From Desertivibrio insolitus (GTDB lineage: Bacteria > Actinomycetota > Actinomycetes > Actinomycetales > Microbacteriaceae): DNA of 64,000 nt. The notes under the pieces were generated by a model. It ran no database searches. It was not told the origin of the DNA and was given only the letters and a program-made list of their open reading frames with translations. The stretch lies in assembly GCF_017355965.1 (NCBI RefSeq), contig NZ_JAFIQW010000004.1:62001-126000 (forward strand). Direction: 5' to 3'. Position numbers and translations under genes: made by a program. Of the stretch, positions 33,455-42,800 are shown one piece after another; the stretch's first letter is position 1, and the number at the start of each line of letters is the position of its first letter.

Positions 33455-33460
33455 TACCCT
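33455..33460 (+). promoter_or_regulatory. -10 box of the DUF5997 gene
   Basis: TACCCT ends seven bases before the ATG at 33467. Only 41 bases separate it from the divergent LysR-domain promoter, so the two promoters may influence each other. Confidence 0.45.
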
Positions 33461-33466
33461 TGTGCC

Positions 33467-33877
33467 ATGGCGACCGAGCAGACGATGAAGCCCGCGACCG
33501 CGGCGAAGAAGCTCGGCGTGCTCCTCGCCGCGACCCCTGCGGAGTTCCGCGACCGGGAGATCACCCGCGCCGAGTTCCTCGAGCTGCAGGAGAACCCGCC
33601 GGAGTGGCTGCAGACGCTGCGCCGTGAAGGCCCGCACCCGCGCGAGGTCATCGCGCAGAAGCTGGGCGTCTCGGTCAGCGGCCTCCGCCGCGCCGGCATC
33701 GAGGACGACCTGACGACCGCGCAGATCAAGCAGCTGCTCGAGGAGATGCCCGAGTGGCTGGTGGCCGAGCGCTCGACGCAGGCCAACGTGCGAGCCGAGA
33801 ACGCGCGCGTGCGCGCCGTCCGCCGCGAACGCGCGAAGGCGCTGACCCCTCCCGGGCACCCGCAGAACGGGCGCTGA
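33467..33877 (+). CDS. DUF5997 family protein
   Basis: A 136-residue basic, helical protein of DUF5997: MKPATAAKKLGVLLAATPAEF, then EFLELQENPPEWLQTLRREG and PREVIAQKLGVSVSGLRRAG, which resembles a helix-turn-helix. A DNA-binding role in partnership with the divergent HTH-less LysR domain is plausible but unproven. The last 13 codons and the stop lie in a short tandem repeat. Confidence 0.85.
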   Translation: MATEQTMKPATAAKKLGVLLAATPAEFRDREITRAEFLELQENPPEWLQTLRREGPHPREVIAQKLGVSVSGLRRAGIEDDLTTAQIKQLLEEMPEWLVAERSTQANVRAENARVRAVRRERAKALTPPGHPQNGR

Positions 33878-33929
33878 GCCCTTCGGGCATCCGCAGAACT
33901 GGCGCTGACCCCTTCGGCGTCCGCAGAAC
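33838..33929. repeat. Tandem repeat of about 31 bp, three copies, spanning the DUF5997 stop
   Basis: Copies begin at 33838, 33870 and 33901 with GGCGCTGA and end with CCGCAGAAC. The middle copy contains the TGA stop. The second and third copies have CCCTTCGG where the first has CCCTCCCGGG. It looks like duplication of the gene's 3' end. Confidence 0.8.
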
Positions 33930-33979
33930 GTCCGACGGCCGCGCCGACCTCCTCAGGAGACGCGCGGAGACGTGAGCGC

Positions 33980-33985
33980 TAGCGT
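33980..33985 (+). promoter_or_regulatory. -10 box of the PAP2-DAGK gene
   Basis: TAGCGT ends seven bases before the ATG at 33992, leaderless type. Confidence 0.45.
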
Positions 33986-33991
33986 CGAAGC

Positions 33992-35548
33992 ATGACGCAG
34001 CACACGCGCTTCCACACGCCGCTGGTCTGGCTGCGCCGCCGCCAGCGTCTGCCGCGCTGGGTGCGACGGGCGGACTCGAAGGTCGGCCGCGCGATCAACC
34101 GCTGGAACGCCCACCCGGCGACGGACGCCGCGTTCCTCGCGCTCAGCCGTTCCGCCGACCGGGGGCGGCTCTGGTTCTCGATCGCGGCCGTGCTGTACGC
34201 CACCAGGCAGCGGCGCGCCGCCCTGCGCGGCGTGCTGAGCCTCACGGTCGCGAGCATCGTCGCGAACCTGATCGGCAAGAAGCTGTTCGGCGGCGACCGG
34301 CCGCTGCTCAAGGACATCCCGGTCGGCCGGCGACTGAAGAAACCGCCGACCTCCGGCTCCTTCCCCTCCGGTCACTCCGCCTCGGCCGGCGCCTTCGCGG
34401 TCGGGGTCGCGCTCGAGTCGCCCGTTCCGGGCGCGGCGCTGGCACCGCTCGCGTGGTCGGTCGCCTACTCGCGGCTGCACGTGGGCGCGCACTGGTTCTC
34501 TGACGTCATCGGCGGCTACCTGCTCGGCGCCGGAGTGGCGGCTCTCGGCAAGCTCGTCGTACCCGCCCGTCGCAAGGCGCTCGCGCTTCCCGAGGCGCTG
34601 CGGGTGCCGCTTCCCGCCTCGCCGGAGGGTGAAGGTCTGCTCATCTTCGTCAACCCGTCGTCCGGGCCCACCGGCGAGGACCCGTTGAATCTGCTGGCCA
34701 GCCGCCTGCCCCGCGCGGAACTCCGCCGGCTGGGCGACGGGGACGCGATCGAGATCACCCGCGCCGCGATGGAGTCGCCCACCCCGCCGCGCGTGCTCGG
34801 CATCTGCGGAGGCGACGGGTCGGTGTGCCTCGCCGCGCACCTCGCGCGCACCCATTCGGTGCCGCTCCTCGTGCTGCCCGGCGGAACGTTCAACCACTTC
34901 GCCCGCACGGCCGGTGTCGGCACCTTCGACGCGGCTTTCGCGGCCCTCGAACGCGGTGAGGGCGTGCTGGCGGATGTCGGCGAGCTCACCATCGACGACG
35001 GCGAGCCGACCACCGTGATCAACGCCGCCTCCGTCGGGCTGTACCCCGAGTTCATCGACGTGCGCGAGCGCTACCAGGACCGCTTTGGCAAGTGGGCGGC
35101 CGGCGTCCTCGCCGCCGTGCGCGTGCTGCGCCACGCCGATCCCGTCGACGTCGAGCTCGACGGCCGCCGGGAGCGGGTGTGGAGCGTCTTCGTCGGCATC
35201 AACCGGAACCGGCCGCTGACGGTCGCGCCCATGCAGCGCGACCGGCTCGACGACGGGATGCTCGACGTGCGGATCCTGCGCGCGCACTCCCGGTTGCACG
35301 CGATCGCCTCGCTGGCGTTTGGGCGGAGGACCGGTGCTGTGCTCCGGGCCCTCGGGCTGATGCCGACCAGCAACGAGGTCGTCGAGCTGCAGCAGCGCGA
35401 CGTGACCCTGCACGTGCACCGCACACCGGACGGCCTGCCCGGCCTCGCACACGACGGCGAGGTGGCCGAGGTCGACGAGTCATCCGCGTCCTACACCGCA
35501 CGCGTGCGCAACCTGCCGGCCGCGCTCGAGGTGTACTCGCCGCACTGA
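33992..35548 (+). CDS. Bifunctional PAP2 phosphatase / diacylglycerol kinase family protein
   Basis: A 518-residue fusion. The N-terminal half is a PAP2 lipid phosphatase with all three motifs: KKLFGGDRP, FPSGHSASAGAF and SRLHVGAHWFSD. The C-terminal half is a diacylglycerol/sphingosine kinase catalytic domain with GGDGSV and LPGGTFNHFA, and the late ...GEV block. It probably acts on membrane phospholipids or polyprenyl phosphates. Fusions of this kind are known in Actinobacteria. About four membrane segments lie in the PAP2 part. Confidence 0.92.
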   Translation: MTQHTRFHTPLVWLRRRQRLPRWVRRADSKVGRAINRWNAHPATDAAFLALSRSADRGRLWFSIAAVLYATRQRRAALRGVLSLTVASIVANLIGKKLFGGDRPLLKDIPVGRRLKKPPTSGSFPSGHSASAGAFAVGVALESPVPGAALAPLAWSVAYSRLHVGAHWFSDVIGGYLLGAGVAALGKLVVPARRKALALPEALRVPLPASPEGEGLLIFVNPSSGPTGEDPLNLLASRLPRAELRRLGDGDAIEITRAAMESPTPPRVLGICGGDGSVCLAAHLARTHSVPLLVLPGGTFNHFARTAGVGTFDAAFAALERGEGVLADVGELTIDDGEPTTVINAASVGLYPEFIDVRERYQDRFGKWAAGVLAAVRVLRHADPVDVELDGRRERVWSVFVGINRNRPLTVAPMQRDRLDDGMLDVRILRAHSRLHAIASLAFGRRTGAVLRALGLMPTSNEVVELQQRDVTLHVHRTPDGLPGLAHDGEVAEVDESSASYTARVRNLPAALEVYSPH

Positions 35549-35618
35549 CGCGCACGCGCGGGGTGTCGGCCCTCGTTCAGGCGCGGCCCCTTGACTGAAC
35601 CGGACGAAGGGAGAACAC

Positions 35619-36371
35619 GTGGGTGCGTTCGACGACAAGGTCGTGATCGTGACCGGCGCGGCATCCGGCATCGGGGCGGCGACGGCGCGCAAGTTCGCGG
35701 TCGAGGGCGCCTCCGTCGTGCTCGTCGATGCGGACCGCGCCGGCGTCGAGGAGGTGGCCGCGCAGCTTCCGGGATCCGTCGCCGAGGTAGCGGATGTCTC
35801 CGACGAGCAGCAGATCACGGCGCTGATCGACGAGGTCGCGGAGGAGCTCGGCTCGCTCGACGTGCTCATCAACAACGCGGGCGTCGTCGTGACCGGTGAC
35901 ATCGGTTCGACCACCACGGAGCAGTGGCGCAAGGTGATGGCAGCGGACCTCGACAGCGTCTTCTTCGCCTCGCGCGCCGCGCTGCCGCACCTGAAGCGTT
36001 CCCGCGGCTGCATCATCAACACCTCGAGCGTCTCCGGCATCCGGGGCGACTGGCAGCAGGCGGCGTACGACGCGGCGAAGGGCGCGGTGTCGAACCTGAC
36101 GCGGGCGATGGCACTAGATCACGGCGCCGACGGGGTACGCGTCAACGCGGTCGCGCCCGGGGTCGTGCGCACGGGTATGACCGAGGGGGCGTTCGACAGC
36201 GAGGAGACGATGGCGAAGCACGTCGAGCGCATCCCGCTGCGCCGCGGGGGAGAGCCCGAGGACGTCGCCGACGTGATCGCCTTCCTCGCGAGCGACGACG
36301 CCCGCTTCGTGACCGGCGTCGTGCTCCCGGTCGACGGAGGGGTCAGTGCGTCCAACGGCCAGCCTGCCTGA
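35619..36371 (+). CDS. Short-chain dehydrogenase/reductase
   Basis: A 250-residue classical SDR. The cofactor motif is VTGAASGIGAATA, with VLVDAD favouring NAD. NNAG, the catalytic Ser in NTSSVSG and YDAAK are intact, and the C-terminal FVTGVVLPVDGG block is standard. The substrate is unknown; it resembles 3-oxoacyl- or cyclic-alcohol reductases. The GTG start has GAAGGGAG upstream. Confidence 0.9.
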   Translation: MGAFDDKVVIVTGAASGIGAATARKFAVEGASVVLVDADRAGVEEVAAQLPGSVAEVADVSDEQQITALIDEVAEELGSLDVLINNAGVVVTGDIGSTTTEQWRKVMAADLDSVFFASRAALPHLKRSRGCIINTSSVSGIRGDWQQAAYDAAKGAVSNLTRAMALDHGADGVRVNAVAPGVVRTGMTEGAFDSEETMAKHVERIPLRRGGEPEDVADVIAFLASDDARFVTGVVLPVDGGVSASNGQPA

Positions 36372-36438
36372 CCGCCGCCCCCGATCGGGGGCTGACCTGC
36401 AAGCTTGTCCATCACTAGGTTCGGCCTGGGGGACAAGA

Positions 36439-37347
36439 ATGACGATCGAGAAGACCACCCCGGCAAACGTGGCCGGAATCCAGGCACTGACGAGCCGCCC
36501 GGCGGGGTACGCCGTGGCCGCGAAGTGCGTCGACGTGCAGGCCGAGGCCGTGCGTCGCGACCCGGGGCTGCGTGCCGAGCACGCCGAGTGGCTGCACGAG
36601 GACGCCTGGTCGTGGTTCCAGGGCGCGGTCGGCGAGATCGAGGTCGGAGCGTCGCTCGACGGCCTCGGCGAGGACTGGTTCGTGCGGCACTCCGTGCCGA
36701 TCGGAGCGGGCACGAAGGACGTCGACCACCTGGTCGTCGGGCCGCCCGGCGTCTTCGCGATCAACACGAAGCACCACTACGACGCCAAGGTGTGGATCGG
36801 TGACTACGTGCTGCAGCTCAACGGTGCGAGCACCCACCACCTCGCCGCGGCTCGGCGCGACGCGCTCGACGTGTCACGACGCCTCGCCCCTCACGTGGAC
36901 TTCACCGTCGACGTGACTCCCGTCATCGCGCTGGTCAACGTGCGCTCGGTGCGGGACGGGCGGAGGCAGATGCGCGACATCTCGGTGCTCAAGTCCGACG
37001 ACCTGCTCTGCTGGCTGCGCTCGCGCCCCGCGCGGCTCTCCCCGGCTCAGCTCGGGCTGCTGCGCCTCGCCGCCGAGGAGCCGGAGACCTGGCACGTCGA
37101 CCCCAACGCCGCGGACACCCTCCGTGCGATGCACCGCTTCGAGCGCCTGCAGCGCGCGGTCGAGGCGGGCAAGGCGTCGACGCCGCCCGCGGTGGAGCTG
37201 CCCGCGACTCCGGCAGCGGAGAGCGGGACGAAGCGCCGGGCGGGCGGCGGGCTGCTGGTCAGACTGCTGCAGGGTTCGGTGGCCGTCGGTGGCGCCCTGC
37301 TCCTCCTGCACGTCTACCTCGAGGTCCTCGCGACGGCGGGGAGCTGA
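36439..37347 (+). CDS. NERD domain protein
   Basis: A 302-residue protein. Residues 70-135 carry the nuclease-related NERD domain: GEIEVGASLDGLGEDWFV, KDVDHLVVGPPGVFAINTK, with the Asp and the Lys of INTK in the positions of the restriction-endonuclease-like active site. A single hydrophobic helix near the C-terminus (LLQGSVAVGGALLLLHVYLEVL) suggests membrane anchoring. It is followed three bases later by a small membrane protein gene. A related NERD gene with a J domain is at 46475. The function is unknown. Confidence 0.82.
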   Translation: MTIEKTTPANVAGIQALTSRPAGYAVAAKCVDVQAEAVRRDPGLRAEHAEWLHEDAWSWFQGAVGEIEVGASLDGLGEDWFVRHSVPIGAGTKDVDHLVVGPPGVFAINTKHHYDAKVWIGDYVLQLNGASTHHLAAARRDALDVSRRLAPHVDFTVDVTPVIALVNVRSVRDGRRQMRDISVLKSDDLLCWLRSRPARLSPAQLGLLRLAAEEPETWHVDPNAADTLRAMHRFERLQRAVEAGKASTPPAVELPATPAAESGTKRRAGGGLLVRLLQGSVAVGGALLLLHVYLEVLATAGS

Positions 37348-37350
37348 ACG

Positions 37351-37713
37351 GTGTCGATCGCGTTCCTCGCCCCCACCCTCGCGGGATATATGGCGGCCAT
37401 CGTGCTCGCGGTGTTCGTGCCGTTGATCGCCAGCTACCTCCTCGACGGAATCGTCTGGGTCCTCCGCGGACGGGGCCTCAAGCTCCTCGCACTCGCTGCC
37501 GCCATGTCTGGAGGCACAGCCCTCGTCGCACTCCTCGTCTGGCGCTGGGCGCCGTCGGAGGCGACGGCTCAGGGTGCCCCCACCAGCATCGAACCCGCAA
37601 TGACCGCTCTGCTGGAGCAGTTCCTGCCATTCGCCCTGATGGGCGCCGGCGTGCTGTTCGTGGTCCGGATGGGACGTGTGCTCCTAGCCCCGCGGGCGCG
37701 TCCCGCGCGCTAG
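37351..37713 (+). CDS. Small membrane protein paired with NERD gene
   Basis: A 120-residue protein with three hydrophobic segments (YMAAIVLAVFVPLIASYLLDGIV; LLALAAAMSGGTALVALLVW; FLPFALMGAGVLFVVRM). It shares layout and short motifs (xPxxASxxLDGxVxxLLRxxGxxLLxLAAA) with the protein at 46025. It starts with GTG three bases after the NERD stop, so it is in the same operon. No family is recognised. Its stop overlaps the convergent gene. Confidence 0.7.
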   Translation: MSIAFLAPTLAGYMAAIVLAVFVPLIASYLLDGIVWVLRGRGLKLLALAAAMSGGTALVALLVWRWAPSEATAQGAPTSIEPAMTALLEQFLPFALMGAGVLFVVRMGRVLLAPRARPAR

Positions 37714-38144
37714 GACCCCGGCTTCCACACCATCAGCACGACGACCGCGACCAGCAGCAGGGAGACCACGCCGCTGCCCGCGGCGATCGCCGGGTAGCGC
37801 GACGCTCCGCCGTTCCGGAGGTCCTCCGCGGCGCGCTGCAGGGTCGGCACCACGAGGAACAGGTTCAGTCCGGCCGCGATCGCGTACAGGATGATCGACC
37901 ACAGCACCCACGGCGTCGTCACCGACAGATCGAACTCGTCCGGGGCGAGGCCGACCAGCGCGAAGCCGAGCAGCGCGACGACGACCGACAGCCAACTGAA
38001 GATGCTGGTCGATTTCGCGAGCAGCCCGACCTGGCCGGCCTCACCGGCGCGGATCGCGCGCATCGCGGTCATCGGCAGGATGGCCATCGGTCCCACGATG
38101 AAGACCGCGCCGACGACGTGCAGGACGTTGATCAGTTCGCTCAT
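37710..38144 (-). CDS. DUF2269 family membrane protein
   Basis: A 144-residue protein with four membrane segments. LHVVGAVFIVGPMAILPMTAMRAIR at the N-terminus and the central W/L-rich helices fit DUF2269. Its function is unknown. The ATG at 38144 follows a TAACGT box by seven bases; a GTG three codons upstream would overlap that box and is unlikely. Confidence 0.78.
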   Translation of the reverse strand: MSELINVLHVVGAVFIVGPMAILPMTAMRAIRAGEAGQVGLLAKSTSIFSWLSVVVALLGFALVGLAPDEFDLSVTTPWVLWSIILYAIAAGLNLFLVVPTLQRAAEDLRNGGASRYPAIAAGSGVVSLLLVAVVVLMVWKPGS

Positions 38145-38151
38145 GACCCTC

Positions 38152-38157
38152 ACGTTA
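38152..38157 (-). promoter_or_regulatory. -10 box of the DUF2269 gene
   Basis: TAACGT on the minus strand, seven bases before the ATG at 38144; leaderless type. Confidence 0.4.
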
Positions 38158-38171
38158 GCGAGGGCGACCGG

Positions 38172-39203
38172 TCAGCCCTCCGACGCCACCTCGACGAGCA
38201 CCTTGCCCACCGTGTCCTGCTCCACCGCGCGATGGGCATCGGCCGTCCGCTCCAGCGGGAACCGCACGAGCGGCAAGCCGTGCTCCTCGCCCACGGGCAG
38301 AGCCCCGTCGCGCACGGCGGCGGTGACGTCCTCCGCCGCGGCGGCGAGCGCCTCCTCGCCGACCGTGTAGAGCAGGATGAACTGCAGCCGCGCGTTCAGG
38401 CCCATGTAGAGCCGGAACGGCACCGTGACCTCGCTCCCGCCGGTGTTGGCGTAGATCGAGATCGTGCCGCGCGGCTTCAGCACGGATGCCACGAGCTCGA
38501 CGTTCTGGATGAAGGCGACGTCGACCACGATGTCGACCCCGTCGGGGGCCAGCTCGCGGATGCGGGCCGCGGCGTCGTCCTCGCGGTAGTTCACCGTGTG
38601 GTGCGCGCCCGCCGCCGTCGCGAGGGCGGCCTTGTCGTCGGAGCTGATCGTCGTGATGACCGTCGCCCCCGCCCAGCGGGCGAGCTGGATGGCCGCGTGG
38701 CCCACGGCGCCGGCGCCGCCGGTGACGAGCACGACGAGTCCGTGGAGGGCACCGGGGGAGAGGCGGCGGGGGCCGTCCTCGTGCACGGTGAGGGCACGGT
38801 GCGCGGTCATCGCGGGCACGCCGAGGCTCGCCCCGAGCGCGAAGTCGGCGGCATCCGGGAGCGGCACGGCGCGCGCCGCCGGCACGACCGTGTACTCCTG
38901 CGCGGTGCCCGTCGGTCGCTGGTGCTGCGAGAGGTAGAGCCACACCCGGTCGCCGACGCGGGGCTCGGTCACGCCTTCGCCGACAGCGTCGACGACGCCC
39001 GCGCCGTCCTGGTTCGGGGTCACCTCGGGGAACGGGAGCTCCTTGGGGCCGGTGCTGCCGGCCCGGGACTTCCAGTCGGTGGGGTTCACGCCCGAGACGA
39101 GCACGCGCACGCGCACCTCGCCCGGGCCTGGCTCCGGGATGTTCCGCTCGACGAGCTCGAGGACGTCGGCACTGCCGGTTCCGGTGTAGACGATCGACTT
39201 CAC
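38172..39203 (-). CDS. NADPH:quinone oxidoreductase-like (zinc-free MDR)
   Basis: A 343-residue medium-chain reductase of the quinone oxidoreductase/zeta-crystallin type. GVNPTDWKSRAGSTG, VTPNQDGAGVVDAVG and the nucleotide site VTGGAGAVGHAAIQLARWAG are clear. The zinc-binding Cys residues of alcohol dehydrogenases are absent. It probably reduces quinones or enones with NADPH. The GTG start lies seven bases after a TACCGT box. Confidence 0.88.
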   Translation of the reverse strand: MKSIVYTGTGSADVLELVERNIPEPGPGEVRVRVLVSGVNPTDWKSRAGSTGPKELPFPEVTPNQDGAGVVDAVGEGVTEPRVGDRVWLYLSQHQRPTGTAQEYTVVPAARAVPLPDAADFALGASLGVPAMTAHRALTVHEDGPRRLSPGALHGLVVLVTGGAGAVGHAAIQLARWAGATVITTISSDDKAALATAAGAHHTVNYREDDAAARIRELAPDGVDIVVDVAFIQNVELVASVLKPRGTISIYANTGGSEVTVPFRLYMGLNARLQFILLYTVGEEALAAAAEDVTAAVRDGALPVGEEHGLPLVRFPLERTADAHRAVEQDTVGKVLVEVASEG

Positions 39204-39210
39204 GATTCCG

Positions 39211-39216
39211 ACGGTA
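39211..39216 (-). promoter_or_regulatory. -10 box of the quinone oxidoreductase gene
   Basis: TACCGT on the minus strand, seven bases before the GTG at 39203; leaderless type. Confidence 0.4.
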
Positions 39217-39281
39217 GCGCCGAGCGCCGACGTGCCGCTGACGGTCAGCGAGCCCGGAGGAACGCTCGGCACGCTCGAACC

Positions 39282-39800
39282 ATGGCAAGTCAGGGAATCC
39301 TCGTGAACGGCATCCCGGCGTCGGGCAAGTCGAGCCTGGCGTCCGAGCTCGCCGAGGCCGCCGGCGCGCCCATGATCTCCCTCGACACCGTGCTCGAGTC
39401 GCTCGCCGACAGTTCCGACTACCGCTACCCGCGGGCACCTCTGCAGGAACTCGCGAACGACACCTCCTGGCGACTCGCCGCGATCGTCGACGGGCTCGTC
39501 GTGCTGGAGTCGTTCTGGTCGCCGGAGCGCGACCGGGAGGGCGTCGAGGAGGGCCTGCGCGTCGCGGGGATCACCTCCATGGTGGAGGTGTGGTGCGACG
39601 CTCCGGTCGACGAGGCGGTGCAGCGCTACGAGGAGCGCGACCGGCACGGCATCCACGAGGACGACCCGCACGACACCGATCTCTGGGAGCGGTCCGGCCC
39701 GCTGGGGCTTGGCCCGGTGGTGCGTGTCGACACGAGCTCCTCGGCCGACAAGGCCGATCCTGCACAGCTGTGGGAGCGGGTGCGTTCCGCACTGGGCTAG
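39282..39800 (+). CDS. P-loop NTPase, small-molecule kinase-like
   Basis: A 172-residue protein with a Walker A motif in ILVNGIPASGKSSLA and a later EVWCDAPVDEAVQRYEER block that resembles the lid of zeta-toxin or gluconate-kinase-like P-loop kinases. The substrate is unknown. No ribosome site is at a proper distance; CACGCT six bases before the ATG may be a variant -10 of the leaderless type. Confidence 0.78.
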   Translation: MASQGILVNGIPASGKSSLASELAEAAGAPMISLDTVLESLADSSDYRYPRAPLQELANDTSWRLAAIVDGLVVLESFWSPERDREGVEEGLRVAGITSMVEVWCDAPVDEAVQRYEERDRHGIHEDDPHDTDLWERSGPLGLGPVVRVDTSSSADKADPAQLWERVRSALG

Positions 39801-39832
39801 GGGCGTCGCGGCGACGCGTCGGTGGTGCGCCC

Positions 39833-39838
39833 TAACCT
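39833..39838 (+). promoter_or_regulatory. -10 box of the TM0106 nuclease-helicase gene
   Basis: TAACCT ends seven bases before the ATG at 39845, with no ribosome site; leaderless type. Confidence 0.45.
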
Positions 39839-39844
39839 CGTGGC

Positions 39845-42800
39845 ATGTTCCTTCTGGGTGACCGGGTCGTCTACAGCGCGAGCGACCTCAAGGCCGCGTC
39901 CGAGTGCGAGTTCGCCTTCCTGCGCAAGCTCGACGCGAAGCTCGGCCGCATCGCCGAGGTCGAGGAGGAACCCGACCCCATGTACGAGCGAACCTCGAAG
40001 CTCGGTGACGCCCACGAGCACCGCCGGCTCGCGCTGTACAGGGAGCAGTACGAGCGCGTCGTCGAGTTCGTCGACCGTCCCGAGCTCACCGAGCAGGGCC
40101 TGAAGCAGGCGGCGGATGACACGGAGCAGGCCCTCCGCGCCGGCAACGACGTCGTCTTCCAGGGCACATTCTTCGACGGCCGGATGGTCGGCTTCGCCGA
40201 CTTCCTCGTGCACAGCGACGGCCGCTACGAGGTGTACGACACGAAGCTCGCCCGCAAGGCCAAGGTCAGCGCCCTGCTGCAGCTCGCCGCGTACGCCGAG
40301 CAGCTGCAGCAGCTCGGCATCCCGGTCGGCGAGACGGTGCACGTCGTGCTCGGGCACGGCGCGGAGAGCCACCACAAGCTCCGCGACATCCTGCCGGTGT
40401 ACCAGCACCGGCGTGCGCGGCTGGAGCAGATCATCCAGGAGCGGCTCGACGCGCCCGGCTACGTCGAGTGGCGCGACCCGCGTTACGCGATCTGCGGCAG
40501 GTGCGCCACCTGCGAGCTCGAGGTGGAGGCGCACCGCGACGTGCTCCTCACCGCGGGTCTGCGCATCGGGCAGTGGGCGCGCCTCGGTCAGGCCGGCATC
40601 ACGACGATCGACGGCCTCGCGGCATCCGAGGGCCCCGTCGCCGGGATCGGCGACACGACGCTCGAGAACCTGCGGGCCCAGGCGCGGGTTCAGCTCCAGG
40701 GCGGGCTGTCGTACGAGGTCGTGAACCCGCGCGGCCTCGCCGCGCTTCCGCCCGCCGATCCGGGCGATCTCTTCTTCGACTTCGAAGGCGACCCGCTGTG
40801 GGGCGTCGAGGGCAGCGACTGGGGCCTCGACTATCTCTTCGGCCTCGTCGAGGTCGACACGGGGCAGCCGGTCTTCCGTGCGTGGTGGGCGCACGACCGG
40901 GTGCAGGAGCGCCAGGCGCTGCTCGACTTCCTCGCCTACGTGAAGGAGCGCCGCGAGCGGTACCCGAACCTGCACATCTACCACTACGCCCCGTACGAGC
41001 GGACGCACCTGCTGGCGATCAGTGCCCGCTACGGCGTGGGGGAGCAGGACGTCGACGACCTGCTGCGCGACGAGGTGCTCGTCGACCTCTACCCGATCGT
41101 CAAGCGCAGCGTGCGGGTGGCGACGCGGTCGTACTCAATCAAGAAGCTCGAGCCCCTGTACATGGGGGAGTCGACCCGCGACGAGCAGGCCGTGCAGAAC
41201 GGCGCGGCGTCGGTGGACGAGTACGTGCGCGCCCAGACGCTTCTGCAGAACGGCGAGCACGAGGAGGCGAAGCGCATCCTCGACGAGATCGCCGAGTACA
41301 ACGAGTACGACTGCGTCTCGACGTACAGGCTGCGGGAGTGGCTGCTCGACCGGGCGGGCGAGGCGCGCATCGAAAGCGAGGCGGCCCTCGACCTCGAGGA
41401 ACGGCGGGAGGAGCCGGAGGAGCCGCTCAGCCGCGACCTCCTCGCGACGATCAGCCACGACCCGACGGTCTGGAGCAGCGATGACCGCGCCATCGCCCTC
41501 GCGGCCGCCGCCGTGGACTACCACCGCCGCGAGAGCAAGTCCTACTGGTGGGAGCACTTCGACCGGCTGAAGCAGCCTGTCGAGGACTGGGCCGACCAGC
41601 GCGACGTCTTCGTCGTCTCCCACGCCCGCGTGCTGGAGGACTGGTCGATCGGGGAGGGGCGGCGCAGCGTCGGACGGCGGCTCCTGCTGCAGGGGGCGCT
41701 CGCTCCCGGGAGCTCGCTCAAGGTCGGCAACTCGCCCTTCGCCGTCTACGACGAGCCCTATCCGCCCGTCGACCCGCGCGCGCGGCCCGGGCGCCGGGCG
41801 GCGCACTCCCGCACGCGCATCCTCTCGCTCGAACCGTCGGAGCACGGCGTCCTGATCGAGCTCGAGGAACGCCTGGCGAACGGCGGCACCGAGTACGACC
41901 GCATCCCGCTCGCCCTCACTCCGCCGACCCCGCCGGACACGCGAGCGCTCAAGGCCGCGATCGGGGAGTGGGGCGCCGAGGTCAGCGCGGCGCTGCCGGC
42001 GCTGCACGCCTCGCCCGCGATGGATCTCCTGCGCCGCATCCCGCCGCGCACGCGGTCGGGTCGCCTGGCGCCCGTGGAGCACGACGTCGCGGATGCCATC
42101 ACCCGCAGCATCCTCGACCTCGACCGCTCCTACCTCGCGGTGCAGGGGCCTCCCGGCACCGGCAAGACCTTCACCGGTGCGAGCGTGATCCGCGACCTCG
42201 TGCTGCATCACGGCTGGAAAGTCGGCATCGTCGCGCAGGGGCACTCGACGATCGAGCACCTGCTGCGCGGCATCGTCGGCTGCGGACTCGGTCGGGACCA
42301 GGTGGCCAAGGAGCTCGGTCGCCGGGAGCCGGAGACGGGCGCACCCTGGACCGAGGTGCGCGACGGCGGCATCCGCGCCTTCATGGAGGGTCAGAGCGGC
42401 GGCTTCGTCGTCGGCGGCACGGCCTGGGACTACTGCAACCGCGGCAAGTCCTCGCCCGGCGAGCTCGACCTGCTGGTGGTCGACGAGGCGGGGCAGTACT
42501 CCCTCGCCTTCACCATTGCCGCGGCGCACGCCGCGAAGAACCTGCTGCTGCTGGGCGACCCGCAGCAGCTGCCCCAGGTCTCGAAGGGCACGCACCCGCA
42601 GCCCGTCGACACGTCGGCGCTCGGCTGGCTCAACGACGGGCACGACGTGCTGCCGCCGGAGCTCGGCTACTTCCTCGCCGACAGCTACCGCATGAATCCC
42701 GCTCTCTGCGCCGTCGTGTCGGAGCTGTCGTACGAGGGTGCCCTGCACTCGAAGGTCGAGCGGACCTCGCAGCGTCGCCTCGAGGCGCTCGAGCCGGGCC

